In this document: piece after piece, positions 51,021-60,434 of the stretch | Layout of the letters: every line of letters begins with the position of its first letter | How positions within the stretch are numbered: the first letter of the stretch is position 1 | Assembly: GCA_964602655.1 (NCBI GenBank) | Contig: CAZRSF010000025.1 | Span: 6,839 to 70,838 of the forward strand | Source of the DNA: Moduliflexus sp964602655 | GTDB lineage: Bacteria > Moduliflexota > Moduliflexia > Moduliflexales > Moduliflexaceae | DNA: 64,000 nt | Direction: 5' to 3' | Notes under the pieces: model-generated | The model's input: only the letters and a program-made list of their open reading frames with translations | The model's database searches: none | What the model was told of the DNA's origin: nothing | Position numbers and translations under genes: made by a program

Positions 51021-51776
51021 CCACCTCATGCGCCATATCAGCCCCAGACCGCCTATGATGACGTGACGCTCGTGGCGCTGAAAGCCAAAGCACTGACTGA
51101 CTCCTGGCAGCCTGATGTCGTCATCGTGACAGATGATAACGCGTCGCGCTATGTCGTCAAACCATATTATAAGGACGCGGCCACTCCTTTTGTGTTCTGC
51201 GGCATCAACTGGACGGTGGATGAATACGGTTATCCGTATGCGAATGCGACGGGGATGACGGAGCTTGCGCCGATCCGCCAGGCGTTCGAACAGATCAAAC
51301 GGATTATCCCCGTCGTCAAAAAAGGGACGTGCATGTATCCCGGCCTGGAATCCGAAAAAACGGCCTGCGAACGATACGCGATGGTATTGAAACTGTTCGG
51401 CGTGGAATTTACGCTGACTCCGGTTGAAACCATGTACGCCTTTGAGGAACAATTCGAAGCCCTCAGCACTATGGATTTCATCTTTTTTTCGAATAACTCG
51501 AGCATCAAGGATTGGGATGTGGCACGCGCCAAACAGATTGTTCAGGAGCATGCGAAGGCGCTGACCCTGACTATGGATGAATGGATGACGCCGTTCGTGA
51601 TGTTAGGGTTTACCCAGGTCGGCAGAGAACAGGGGGAATATGCCGCCAGTACTGCGCTAAAAATCTTAGAAGGCACGAAGCCTTCCGAGATTGCCATTGT
51701 GCCGAACCGAGAATGGAATTTATTTGTCGCAGAACGAGAAACTCCCATAATAATACCAATTGCCTTAGATCGGTGA
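51021..51776 (+). pseudogene. Fused remnant: SpoIIE phosphatase tail joined to a truncated ABC_sub_bind domain
   Basis: After a TGA at 51018 the frame reads ...QTAYDDVTLVALKAKALTDS. AYDDVTLVALK is the C-terminal motif of the SpoIIE phosphatases downstream (VYDDVTLVVLKQQ at 55800-55837 and 59948-59986), but instead of stopping it runs on into an ABC_sub_bind (PF04392-type) periplasmic binding domain (WQPDVVIVTDDNASRYVV, VFCGINWTVDEYGYP). That domain lacks its N-terminal half, signal peptide and Shine-Dalgarno. It looks like a deletion scar that joined a sensor phosphatase 3' end to a second binding-protein gene. Not expected to function; a GTG at 51063 is the only start-like codon. Confidence 0.78.
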
Positions 51777-51792
51777 GGCTCTTTTTTTTCGC

Positions 51793-51825
51793 TTGACAAA
51801 TGTTGTGACATGCCTCAGTAAATTG
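51793..51825 (+). promoter_or_regulatory. Promoter region of binding protein 1
   Basis: TTTTTTCGCTTGACAAA, with TTGACA at 51793-51798; the best -10-like sequence, TAAATT, is 20 nt away (51819-51824). The same T-run and box precede binding protein 2 at 55932-55950. Confidence 0.45.
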
Positions 51826-51915
51826 TCTGCGATGACAAGAGTGTTGCCATCGTTTCATATGGAAAACCTATTATTACGAATGCTTCGAAAGAAGCTTTAT
51901 TCCGGGAGTCACGTT

Positions 51916-53361
51916 ATGAAAGCACATGAAGCGCAAGAGCAAAAAACGGCACAGCAGAGATGGCACAGGCTTGGAGTCATGGCAAGCGCGTTCGCAATGG
52001 CGGTTTGCTGTCTGGGAGGAATCGTTCACGCCGAAGAGCCTGTCACGACGGTCACGCTCTGGGAATTTACGGGACATGCCGCTGAATTGACGGAAGCCTT
52101 GATCACTCAATTCAATGACACCATCGGAAAAGAAAAAGGGATTCGCATCGAATTTTCGAATCAGGGGCGAAATTACGAACAAGCCTTCAGTATCGCCTTA
52201 GAATCGGGAAATCCGCCGGACATTTTCTTCGAATTGGGCGACCGCTTAGACACGCCGACGCTTGTCGAACGCCAACAAGTGCTTGCAATCGAGGACATCC
52301 CCGGCGGCAGCGAGTTTCTGGCGCAATACGCGCCGAAAGAATTGTATATCCCTGGCACGCACATTTATAACAGCAAAACCTACAGCGTGCCCTCCTATTT
52401 TTTCACCATCAAATTGATTTACAACAAAGACCTGTTTGTCAAAGCGGGCATCGTGGATGCCGACGGCAAGGCAAGACCGCCGGTCACATGGGCGGAAGCC
52501 CGCGAAGACGCGAAAAAAATCGCGCAGTTTCAGCCGGGTGAAACCTTCGGATTCGTGTTTCCGATGAAAGGGGCGCAAATCGGCACGGCGTTCATCTATT
52601 TTTGGGTCTGGAAATTCGTCCGCCCGTTCATCCCGTCTATCGGCCATGATTATTTCGATCAGCAGCACGGCAAATACGATTTCAGCGCGTTTCGCCCGGC
52701 ACTGGAATTGCTCATGGAACTCAAGCAGGACGGGTCAGTCATGCCGAACGAGCTCACCGTCTCTGATGACGCGGCGCGGATTCAATTCGGTCAGGCAGGG
52801 AATATTGGCATGTATATCGGCGCGTCCTGGGATACCGGCGTCTTGAATCATCAATATCCGGCGACCATTGATTGGGGCGTAGCCGAATTGCCCGTGCTTG
52901 ATCCGGCCAATGCCTTCAAAAATATTGCCGTGATGCGCGAAGGCGCGTTTATTTCCGCGCAAGCCGCGCAGAAAGACCTGGCGAAAGTATTCGAAGTCTA
53001 TAAATATCTGCACAGCGATGCGTGGCAGACCCGCATGTATGAAGACGCGAAATTTATCCCGGCGCTGCCGCGCATTAAAGCCCTTTCGACGAAACCGTCG
53101 CAAGAAAAAGGCTGGCCGGAATTTGCAAATGTCGAACAGACCCTGCCTCTGCTGCCTGTGCCAGACAGTCTATTGACCATTGAAGGCGATATGTGGGAAA
53201 ACGTGTTTCAGGCGATTTATGATGGGCGAGTCAATATTGACGACGGCCTGAAGGATTTGGATCAACGGTATAATGCCGCGTATCAGCAGGCGATTGCCGA
53301 CGGCAAAGTGAATCCTGATGATTATTATTATCCGACGTATGATCTTCGTTTGACACGCTGA
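51916..53361 (+). CDS. Extracellular solute-binding protein 1 of a receptor pair
   Basis: 481 residues from the ATG at 51916 (GGGAG upstream). Signal peptide of about 39 residues ending VHA. Family 1-type periplasmic binding protein: VTLWEFTGHAAELTEALITQFND, EFSNQGRNYEQAF, SGNPPDIFFELGD, SYFFTIKLIYNKDLFVKAG, GNIGMYIGASWDTG. Binds a sugar or small solute in the periplasm. No ABC permease or ATPase gene is nearby; instead a transmembrane PAS/SpoIIE sensor follows 70 nt later, and this arrangement occurs three times. I infer that it presents ligand to that sensor. The first 60 codons are almost identical in DNA to those of the second copy (56063). Confidence 0.85.
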   Translation: MKAHEAQEQKTAQQRWHRLGVMASAFAMAVCCLGGIVHAEEPVTTVTLWEFTGHAAELTEALITQFNDTIGKEKGIRIEFSNQGRNYEQAFSIALESGNPPDIFFELGDRLDTPTLVERQQVLAIEDIPGGSEFLAQYAPKELYIPGTHIYNSKTYSVPSYFFTIKLIYNKDLFVKAGIVDADGKARPPVTWAEAREDAKKIAQFQPGETFGFVFPMKGAQIGTAFIYFWVWKFVRPFIPSIGHDYFDQQHGKYDFSAFRPALELLMELKQDGSVMPNELTVSDDAARIQFGQAGNIGMYIGASWDTGVLNHQYPATIDWGVAELPVLDPANAFKNIAVMREGAFISAQAAQKDLAKVFEVYKYLHSDAWQTRMYEDAKFIPALPRIKALSTKPSQEKGWPEFANVEQTLPLLPVPDSLLTIEGDMWENVFQAIYDGRVNIDDGLKDLDQRYNAAYQQAIADGKVNPDDYYYPTYDLRLTR

Positions 53362-53431
53362 TCTTCTCTGCTCGCGCCGCCAATGCTCCGGTTGTCGGAG
53401 TATCTCCGCCGATAAACTGGGCGTTCGCGGC

Positions 53432-55840
53432 ATGCCGGTTTTCGCTATGAGGCCAATGAACACATTTATCAGCATTAAGACCAAAGCGAGTATTTTTGTC
53501 GCGCTAACGGTTGCCATCACGAGCATCGCAGCGATGATCGGCGCGTCGCGGCTGAATATGTATCAGACTCGACAAAGCAATAGAGACCGTTTGCAAAAAG
53601 CCCTGGAAAGCGTACAGCGTCAATTACACCAGCAGTTGGCGACGATGGACAGCGTGTATGACGCCTTCGTCACGCATCCGCAAAACAATTATTTCCTCTA
53701 TAATTCTATCCGCGTCAAATATTTTCTCTGGCAAGACAACATCTCGCTGTTCGAATTGCGCGAGCGGCTGAACCTCGAACGATTGGCGTTCTATTATCCG
53801 TCCCCCGCAAACCCGGCAGCGGGAGATCGACTGCGTCTGTTTGCGCAGTCCGGCGGAAAATTCATTCAGATTCTCGAAAACGGCAAGCAAGCTTCTATTC
53901 ACATCGATCAATTTGGTACACCTGTAACCAAGCCGTTGACCGAGCCGGTGGCGCCGTCGTTTCCCGACATGTATGCGCCCGCCCCCAAATTCGTTTTGCA
54001 GATGCGCAATCAGCAATTACTACTGATTGCGCATCTGGAAATCAAACGGTTGACGGGAGAACAGGCGACTGGTGCGCATATCGGGTATTTAGTGTTCGAG
54101 CAACCGCTTCAATTCGATCTGTCGTTGCTCAATCGAGAATTAGGCGTTACGACGGCGATATACGATCAGCAGGGGCAGCCCGGCGAGAGTAGCTGGTTAG
54201 CGCTTCGCCCGGACGCGCAGGCATTTTCCGCCACGCAGATGACGCCCATCGAGGACGCCGCGCAGCGACGGTATGACGCCCTTGTGGATGTCATTACGTA
54301 TGATGGCCTGCAAGTCGGGTATCTGTCGGTCGGCATTGCGCAGGCCGAAACCGTCAGAAAAATTCGGCAGACCGTTTTCTGGCTGTCGCTGCTCGGTTGC
54401 GCGATTCTTTTGCCAACCCTCGTGATCGTTTCGGGCGTCGTGACACGATTTACGCGCCCGATTCTGTCGCTCACGCAGATGTCCATCGCGATGGCGCATG
54501 GCAACCTGCAACAGGACATCCCCATCGATCATCGCGATGAAGTCGGCGTCTTAGCGCAGAGCTTTTCCGCCATGCGCGACGAAATCCGCAAAAAAATCGC
54601 CGAATTACACCAACTCAATGATGAACTTGAACAGCGTGTCAACGATCGCACCGCAGAAATTACGCGGCAAACGTATATTCTTGAAACCTTCATGGCCAAT
54701 GTGCCGGATTCCATCTATTTCAAGGATCGGAACTCGCAATTTTTACAAGCGAATCAGGCGATGACACGGCGGCTCGGATTCAGCGATCCGGCGGCCATCC
54801 TGGGCACAACCGATTTTGATTTTTTCCCGGAAGAATACGCGCGTTTGAAATATGCGCAAGAACAAGACATTCTTCAGACCGGGCAGCCATTATTAGCGCT
54901 CGAAGAGCCTGATACGGGCGGGCGCTGGGCGTTGACCACCAAAATGCCGCTGCGCGACGAACATGGCGAGATCATCGGCACGTTCGGCATCTCGCGCGAT
55001 ATTACGCCATTAAAGGTCGCTCAAAAGCAGGTCGAAGACGCGTATGCCGAAATTCAGATGCTCAACGAACAGTTGAAACATGACAATATCCGGATGAGCG
55101 CCGAACTCGATGTTGCCCGACGCTTGCAGCAGATGGTACTGCCGATGCCGCACGAATTGAACGCCATTCCGGGATTGGAGATTGTCGGCTACATGCAGCC
55201 CGCCGAGGAAGTCGGCGGCGATTATTATGATGTACTGAAGTGCCAGCAGGGGCGCGTCTGCATTGGCATCGGCGATGTCACCGGACATGGCCTGGAAAGC
55301 GGCGTCTTGATGCTGATGACGCAGACCGCGATTCGGACGTTGATTGACCGGGGCGAAACCGATCCGGTCATCTTTTTGAATACGCTCAACCGTGTCCTCT
55401 ACCAGAATATTCAACGCATGGGCGTGGATCGCAGCCTGACGCTGGCGATGGTGAATTATCAAGACGGGCAATTGCGGCTGATCGGCCAGCATGAAGAAGC
55501 GCTGGTCGTACGTGCTGACGGACGGATCGAGCGCATGGATACGATTGATCTCGGCTTTCCGCTCGGCATGGTGGCCGATATTCGGGAGTGGATCGCCGAA
55601 GCCACGACGACGCTGGCCCCCGGCGATGGGCTGGTGTTGTACACGGATGGCATCACGGAAGCACAGAATGCCGAAAACACGCTGTATGGTCTTGATCGCC
55701 TCTGCGCCGTCATTACCGCCCATTGGAACGATTCCACCGCGGACAAGGTGAAAGAAGCCATTATTAACGACCTCCGCGTTTTTGTCGGTAATACGCAGGT
55801 CTATGATGACGTGACGCTGGTGGTGCTCAAACAGCAATAA
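53432..55840 (+). CDS. Transmembrane sensor with HAMP, PAS and SpoIIE/PP2C phosphatase, copy 1
   Basis: 802 residues from the ATG at 53432 (later ATGs at 53447 and 53456 are possible). TM1 about 18-40, an extracytoplasmic sensor domain about 45-305, TM2 about 313-335, HAMP (TRFTRPILSLTQMSIAMAHG) to about 388, coiled coil, PAS about 419-525 (DSIYFKDRNSQFLQANQAM), then PP2C from about 561 (ARRLQQMVLPMP). Metal-binding motifs GGDYYDV, GIGDVTGHG, YTDGITEAQN and YDDVTLVVL are intact, so it should be an active serine phosphatase. Targets are typically anti-sigma-factor antagonists; none is in the window. The sensor domain has QNNYF and YFLWQDN motifs shared with copies 2 and 3. Confidence 0.88.
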   Translation: MPVFAMRPMNTFISIKTKASIFVALTVAITSIAAMIGASRLNMYQTRQSNRDRLQKALESVQRQLHQQLATMDSVYDAFVTHPQNNYFLYNSIRVKYFLWQDNISLFELRERLNLERLAFYYPSPANPAAGDRLRLFAQSGGKFIQILENGKQASIHIDQFGTPVTKPLTEPVAPSFPDMYAPAPKFVLQMRNQQLLLIAHLEIKRLTGEQATGAHIGYLVFEQPLQFDLSLLNRELGVTTAIYDQQGQPGESSWLALRPDAQAFSATQMTPIEDAAQRRYDALVDVITYDGLQVGYLSVGIAQAETVRKIRQTVFWLSLLGCAILLPTLVIVSGVVTRFTRPILSLTQMSIAMAHGNLQQDIPIDHRDEVGVLAQSFSAMRDEIRKKIAELHQLNDELEQRVNDRTAEITRQTYILETFMANVPDSIYFKDRNSQFLQANQAMTRRLGFSDPAAILGTTDFDFFPEEYARLKYAQEQDILQTGQPLLALEEPDTGGRWALTTKMPLRDEHGEIIGTFGISRDITPLKVAQKQVEDAYAEIQMLNEQLKHDNIRMSAELDVARRLQQMVLPMPHELNAIPGLEIVGYMQPAEEVGGDYYDVLKCQQGRVCIGIGDVTGHGLESGVLMLMTQTAIRTLIDRGETDPVIFLNTLNRVLYQNIQRMGVDRSLTLAMVNYQDGQLRLIGQHEEALVVRADGRIERMDTIDLGFPLGMVADIREWIAEATTTLAPGDGLVLYTDGITEAQNAENTLYGLDRLCAVITAHWNDSTADKVKEAIINDLRVFVGNTQVYDDVTLVVLKQQ

Positions 55841-55897
55841 TTCTCAGTCCTCTTCGCACACCTTAGTAAGCTCACGTTTGCATTCTGTATAGCGGTT

Positions 55898-55938
55898 GCT
55901 TCTCTCAGTCTGAATGGGCTGGAGAAGCATTATTTTTT
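55898..55938 (+). terminator. Terminator after sensor copy 1
   Basis: GCTTCTC and GAGAAGC with an inner CAG/CTG extension, followed by TTATTTTTT. It lies directly before the promoter of binding protein 2. Confidence 0.72.
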
Positions 55939-55970
55939 CGCTTGACAAAATGCTTCGCATTCCCTACCTA
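55932..55970 (+). promoter_or_regulatory. Promoter region of binding protein 2
   Basis: TTTTTTCGCTTGACAAAATG: TTGACA at 55942-55947, 17-nt spacer, TACCTA at 55965-55970 (weak). Overlaps the T-run of the preceding terminator. Confidence 0.45.
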
Positions 55971-56062
55971 TTCATTTATGACGAGAAATCGTCATGTTGT
56001 TGCGTGGAAACCATCTTTCTTTAAAAACACTTCGCAAGAAGTTCTTTTCCGGGAGTCACGTT

Positions 56063-57496
56063 ATGAAAACACATGAAGCGCAAGCGCAAAAAACGGCACA
56101 GCAGAGATGGCGCAGATTTGGAGTCATGGCAAGCGCGTTCGCAATGGCGGTTTGCTGTCTGGGAGGAATCGTTCACGCCGAAGAGCCTGTCACGACGGTC
56201 ACGTTCTGGGATTTTTCAAGACATTCCGCTGAATTAACAACCGCGCTGATCACGCAATTTAATGACACCGTAGGCAAAGAACAAGGCATTCAGATCGAAT
56301 TTTCGAATCAGGAACTGAATTACCAACAGGCTTACAGCACCGCCGTCGAATCGGGCAATCCGCCGGATATTTTTTTCGGCAATAATGCAGGGATTCTGGA
56401 TACGCCCGCGCTTGTCGAAAATAAGCATGTGTTGGCACTGGAAGATATTCCCGGCGGCAAAGAATTTCTCGCGGAATATGCGCCGCAGAACCTTTTTATT
56501 CCAGGGATAAACACCTATCAAGGCAAAACATACAGCGTGCCTGCCTATTTTTTCACCATCAAGTTGATTTACAACAAAGACCTGTTTGTCAAAGCGGGCA
56601 TTGTTGACGCCGAGGGCAAGGCTAAACCGCCGACGACCTGGGCGGAAGCCCGCGACGCCGCGAAGAAAATCGCGCAGCTTCAGCCAGGGGAAACTTCCGG
56701 AATCGTGTTTCCCATGAAACAGTCGGCGTCTTTCTATTTTTGGATTTGGAAATTTATTTATCCATTTATTCCTTCCATTGGGCATTCATATTTTGACCAT
56801 CAACAGGGCAAATATAATTTCAGCGCGTACCGCCCGGCGCTGGAAATGATCCTGGCGCTCAAAGAGGATGGATCGGTCACGCCTAACGAATTGACGATTT
56901 CGGACGATGCCGCGCGCATCCAATTCGGACAGGCGGGCAATATCGGCATGTATATCGGCGCGTCCTGGGATACCGGCGTGTTGAATCACCAATATCCGGC
57001 GACGATTGATTGGGGCGTGGCTGAACTGCCAGTGCTTGACCCGGCAAATGCCTTCAAAAATATCGCGGTCGCGCGCGAAGGCGTGTTTATTTCCGCGCAA
57101 GCCGCGCAAAAAGATATTGCGAAGGTGTTCACGGTCTATAAATACTTGCATAGCGACGTTTGGCAAGCCCGCATGTATGAAGACGCGAAGTTTATCCCCT
57201 CGCTGCCCCGCATAAAAACCTCCGCGAAACCATCGGAAGAAAAAGGCTGGCCGGAGTTCGCAAATGTCGAAAATACAGCGCCAGTGCTGCCCGTGCCAGA
57301 TAGCGTGCTGACGATTGATGGACAAATCTGGCCGAATGTGTTTGAGCAGATTTATGCAGGCCAGCTCAACATTGAGGAAGCGTTGGCTGATTTGGATCAA
57401 CGGTATAATGCCGCGTATCAACAAGCGATTACCGATGGAAAAGTGAATCCTGATGATTTTCATTATCCAACGTATGATCTGCGTTTAACGAAATAA
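56063..57496 (+). CDS. Extracellular solute-binding protein 2 of a receptor pair
   Basis: 477 residues from the ATG at 56063, with the same GGGAGTCACGTT leader as copy 1. Signal peptide ending VHA. Same fold and motifs as binding protein 1 (TFWDFSRHSAELTTALITQF, SGNPPDIFFGNNAG, YFFTIKLIYNKDLFVKAG, GNIGMYIGASWDTG) with many substitutions around the cleft, so a related but distinct ligand is likely. Sensor copy 2 begins 96 nt downstream. Over the signal peptide the DNA is nearly identical to copy 1, while the mature part has diverged. Confidence 0.85.
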   Translation: MKTHEAQAQKTAQQRWRRFGVMASAFAMAVCCLGGIVHAEEPVTTVTFWDFSRHSAELTTALITQFNDTVGKEQGIQIEFSNQELNYQQAYSTAVESGNPPDIFFGNNAGILDTPALVENKHVLALEDIPGGKEFLAEYAPQNLFIPGINTYQGKTYSVPAYFFTIKLIYNKDLFVKAGIVDAEGKAKPPTTWAEARDAAKKIAQLQPGETSGIVFPMKQSASFYFWIWKFIYPFIPSIGHSYFDHQQGKYNFSAYRPALEMILALKEDGSVTPNELTISDDAARIQFGQAGNIGMYIGASWDTGVLNHQYPATIDWGVAELPVLDPANAFKNIAVAREGVFISAQAAQKDIAKVFTVYKYLHSDVWQARMYEDAKFIPSLPRIKTSAKPSEEKGWPEFANVENTAPVLPVPDSVLTIDGQIWPNVFEQIYAGQLNIEEALADLDQRYNAAYQQAITDGKVNPDDFHYPTYDLRLTK

Positions 57497-57592
57497 TTCT
57501 TGCCCTGGGTCGCTTTGCTTGAAATGCGCGTCTCGCTTTCTCGGATAGATTCGTGAGAGTCGAGACGCGCGCGAAGAGCCAATATTCCCGCC

Positions 57593-59989
57593 ATGACCGA
57601 ACGAATTGCAGGTATGAGTATTAAAACCAAGGCCAGCTTATTAGTGATGCTGGCGGTTGCCATCACGAGCGTCGCGGCGATGATCAGCGCTTCGCTGTTA
57701 AATATGTATCAGACGCGCCAGGCGAACCAGGATCGCTTGCAAAAAGCGCTGGAAAGCGTACAGCGCCAGGTACGCCAGCAACTGGCCTCTCTCGATAGCG
57801 CGTATCAGGAATTTGTGAGGCAGCCGCAAAATAACTATTTTCTCCATAATTCCATTCGCATGAAATACTTCCTCTGGCAGGAAAATGTGGCATTATTTGA
57901 ATTACGCGCCCAACTGCACCTTGAGCGATTAGCCTTCTATTATCCCTCTACGACCGATCCGTCCGGGAAAGATCGCCTCTACATGTTTGCGCCATCCAGC
58001 AATTTGTTCATTCAAAACCTTGAAAACGGCAAGCAGTCATCTATTCATATCAACGAATTCGGCGCGGCTGTGACGAAGCCATTAACCGAGCCAGTGGCGT
58101 TATCCTTTCCAGAATATTATGTGCCCGGCCCCAAATTCGCGTTGCAGATGCGCGATCAGCAGTTGCTGCTCATCGCGCATCTGGAACTGAAGCGCCTGGT
58201 GGGAAAAGAGGCAACTGGCGCGCATATCGGCTATTTGGTGTTCGAACAACCGCTCCAATTTGACCTGGCGTTGCTCAATCGGGAACTTGGCGTCACGACA
58301 ACGATTTATGATCAACAGGGGCAGCCCGGCGAGCGCGACTGGCCTGCAATTCAGCCCGACACGCAGGAATTTTCTGCCATGCGCATGAGCGTTATTCGCG
58401 ATACGGAGCAACGCCATTATGATGCCCTTGTGGATGAGGTTACTTATGATGGCGCGCGGGTGGGATTTCTCTCGGTCGGCATCGCGCAAGCAGAAACCGT
58501 CCGAAAAATTCGGCAGACGATATTCTGGCTGTCGCTCCTCGGCTGCGTGGTTCTGCTCCCCACGCTGCTGATTTCTTCTGGCATGGTGACGCGGTTTACG
58601 CGCCCGATTCTGTCGCTGACGCGCATTGCCACAGCCATGGCGCAAGGCGATTTGCGGCAGGAAATTCCGATAGAGCAGCGCGATGAAGTTGGAATTTTAG
58701 CGCAAAGCTTTTCCGTGATGCGAGACGAAATCCGACGGAGGATCGAAGAATTGCAGCGTTTGAACGCCGAATTGGAGCAGCGCGTTATAGAGCGCACGGC
58801 AGAATTAGCCCGGAAAAATTATATTCTCGATGCGTTCCTGATAAATATTCCTGCCAGCATCTATTTCAAAGATCGCGATAGCCGCATTATCAGGGCAAAC
58901 CCAGCATTTTCCCGTGCCTTATCAGGAGATCATCCTGTTGAAATTCTCGGCAAATCAGATTTTGATTTTTTTCCTGAAGAGTTGGCGCGAGTAAAATTTG
59001 AGCAGGAACAGCACATCATTCAAACTGGAGAAGCGCTTTTAAATTTTGAAGAATTCGATACGGGAGGACGATGGGCGCTGACCACGAAAATGCCCTTGCG
59101 TGATGAACATGGGGAGATCATTGGCACGTTTGGTTTTTCCAACGACATCACGCCGTTGAAAATTGCGCAGCAGCAAGTGGAAGAAGCCTATACGGAAATT
59201 CAAATGCTGAATGAGCAGTTACAGCAAGAGAATCTGCGCATGAGCGCGGAACTCGATATCGCCCGCCGCTTGCAGCAGATGGTGCTGCCGATGCCGCAGG
59301 AATTAACGCAGATTGCCGGCCTGGAGATTGTCGGGTACATGCAGCCTGCCGAGGAAGTCGGCGGGGATTATTATGATGTGTTGTCAACCGCGCTCCCCGG
59401 AGGCATCTCCATCGGCATCGGCGATGTCACCGGGCACGGACTGGAAAGCGGCGTCTTGATGCTGATGACGCAGACCGCAATTCGGACGCTGATTGACCGG
59501 GGCGAAACCGATCCCGTCATCTTTTTGAATACGTTGAATCGCGTCCTGTTCCACAATATTCAGCGCATGGGCGTGGATCGCAGCCTGACGCTGGCGATGG
59601 TGAATTATCAAGACGGGCAATTGCGGCTGATCGGCCAGCATGAAGAAGCGCTGGTCGTACGTGCTGACGGACGGATCGAGCGCATGGATACGATTGATCT
59701 CGGCTTTCCGATTGGCATGGTGGATGATATTCGGGAGTGGATCGCCGAAGCCACGACGACGCTGGCCCCCGGCGATGGACTGGTACTGTACACGGATGGC
59801 ATCACGGAAGCGCAAAATGCGGCAGGCGACTTTTATGGCCTTGATCGCCTCTGCGCTGTCATTAGTCAGCAGTGGCGCAATTCGACCGCCGAGGCCGTGA
59901 AAGAGGCCATTATTGACGACGTCCGCGTTTTTGTCGGCGACGCGCAGGTCTATGATGACGTGACGCTGGTGGTATTGAAACAGCAGTAA
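57593..59989 (+). CDS. Transmembrane sensor with HAMP, PAS and SpoIIE/PP2C phosphatase, copy 2
   Basis: 798 residues from the ATG at 57593 (an ATG at 57614 is possible). Same architecture and order as copy 1: TM1, sensor domain (QNNYFLHNSIRMKYFLWQEN), TM2, HAMP, coiled coil, one PAS (ASIYFKDRDSRIIRANPAF), and PP2C with GGDYYDV, GIGDVTGHG, YTDGITEAQN and YDDVTLVVLKQQ. A stretch of 147 nt in the phosphatase part (59564-59710) is identical to 55415-55561, although flanking DNA has diverged. PAS and sensor domains differ more, as expected for changed input with conserved output. Confidence 0.88.
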   Translation: MTERIAGMSIKTKASLLVMLAVAITSVAAMISASLLNMYQTRQANQDRLQKALESVQRQVRQQLASLDSAYQEFVRQPQNNYFLHNSIRMKYFLWQENVALFELRAQLHLERLAFYYPSTTDPSGKDRLYMFAPSSNLFIQNLENGKQSSIHINEFGAAVTKPLTEPVALSFPEYYVPGPKFALQMRDQQLLLIAHLELKRLVGKEATGAHIGYLVFEQPLQFDLALLNRELGVTTTIYDQQGQPGERDWPAIQPDTQEFSAMRMSVIRDTEQRHYDALVDEVTYDGARVGFLSVGIAQAETVRKIRQTIFWLSLLGCVVLLPTLLISSGMVTRFTRPILSLTRIATAMAQGDLRQEIPIEQRDEVGILAQSFSVMRDEIRRRIEELQRLNAELEQRVIERTAELARKNYILDAFLINIPASIYFKDRDSRIIRANPAFSRALSGDHPVEILGKSDFDFFPEELARVKFEQEQHIIQTGEALLNFEEFDTGGRWALTTKMPLRDEHGEIIGTFGFSNDITPLKIAQQQVEEAYTEIQMLNEQLQQENLRMSAELDIARRLQQMVLPMPQELTQIAGLEIVGYMQPAEEVGGDYYDVLSTALPGGISIGIGDVTGHGLESGVLMLMTQTAIRTLIDRGETDPVIFLNTLNRVLFHNIQRMGVDRSLTLAMVNYQDGQLRLIGQHEEALVVRADGRIERMDTIDLGFPIGMVDDIREWIAEATTTLAPGDGLVLYTDGITEAQNAAGDFYGLDRLCAVISQQWRNSTAEAVKEAIIDDVRVFVGDAQVYDDVTLVVLKQQ

Positions 59990-60071
59990 CTTATCATTCC
60001 TGACAGGATTTCGAACTCGTTCAGGAGGCTGTTTAATCGAAATGAGGAAATTTCTGACATTTTGAAAATTT

Positions 60072-60102
60072 CAGAGGTGTTTTTCTTGACACCTCTGTTT
60101 TT
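60072..60102 (+). terminator. Terminator after sensor copy 2, overlapping the next promoter
   Basis: CAGAGGTGT and ACACCTCTG, 8-nt loop, then TTTTT. The loop and right arm contain the TTGACA of the downstream promoter. Confidence 0.75.
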
Positions 60103-60114
60103 GACCATGATACT
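60086..60114 (+). promoter_or_regulatory. Promoter of pair 3
   Basis: TTGACA (60086-60091), 17-nt spacer, GATACT (60109-60114), with TG-like context. The start would be near 60121. Confidence 0.65.
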
Positions 60115-60120
60115 TAAGCG

Positions 60121-60434
60121 TGATACTGTGGAACCTGATAAACACGAGAGTTATTGCCTGGTCCGCTCTCGTTCAGAGTCTCCGGCAGTTTCAAAGTCAC
60201 CGTTTTGCTTAACGGGTGAAATCAGAGGACATCATCAACGCTCTCTCGTTATGACCAGGTCTTGTCAATGAATGCCGATGAGACGGCGATGAATTGTTGC
60301 CAACGACACGGATAGAATGCGCGGATTTTTCTAAACATCGCGCGATCTGTTGTTGGCAGTGATTCGACTTCAATTCTCTTGTCATCATCATGAATTCTCT
60401 GACAAGATATGTCGGCGAAAAGGGGAAACAGTCT
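60121..60434 (+). other. Long 5' leader of binding protein 3
   Basis: About 310 nt between the predicted start and the ATG at 60435. It contains a hairpin CACCGTT-ttgctt-AACGGGTG near 60198 and a long-range near-repeat TTGCCAACGAC / GTTGTTGGCA (60297-60307, 60349-60358). No recognised riboswitch class; no open frame I would call. Confidence 0.4.

Noticed and set aside
51793..51915. 41-residue extension of binding protein 1
   Set aside because: It begins at the TTG of a -35 box and precedes the signal peptide; the ATG at 51916 has GGGAG upstream and matches the second copy.
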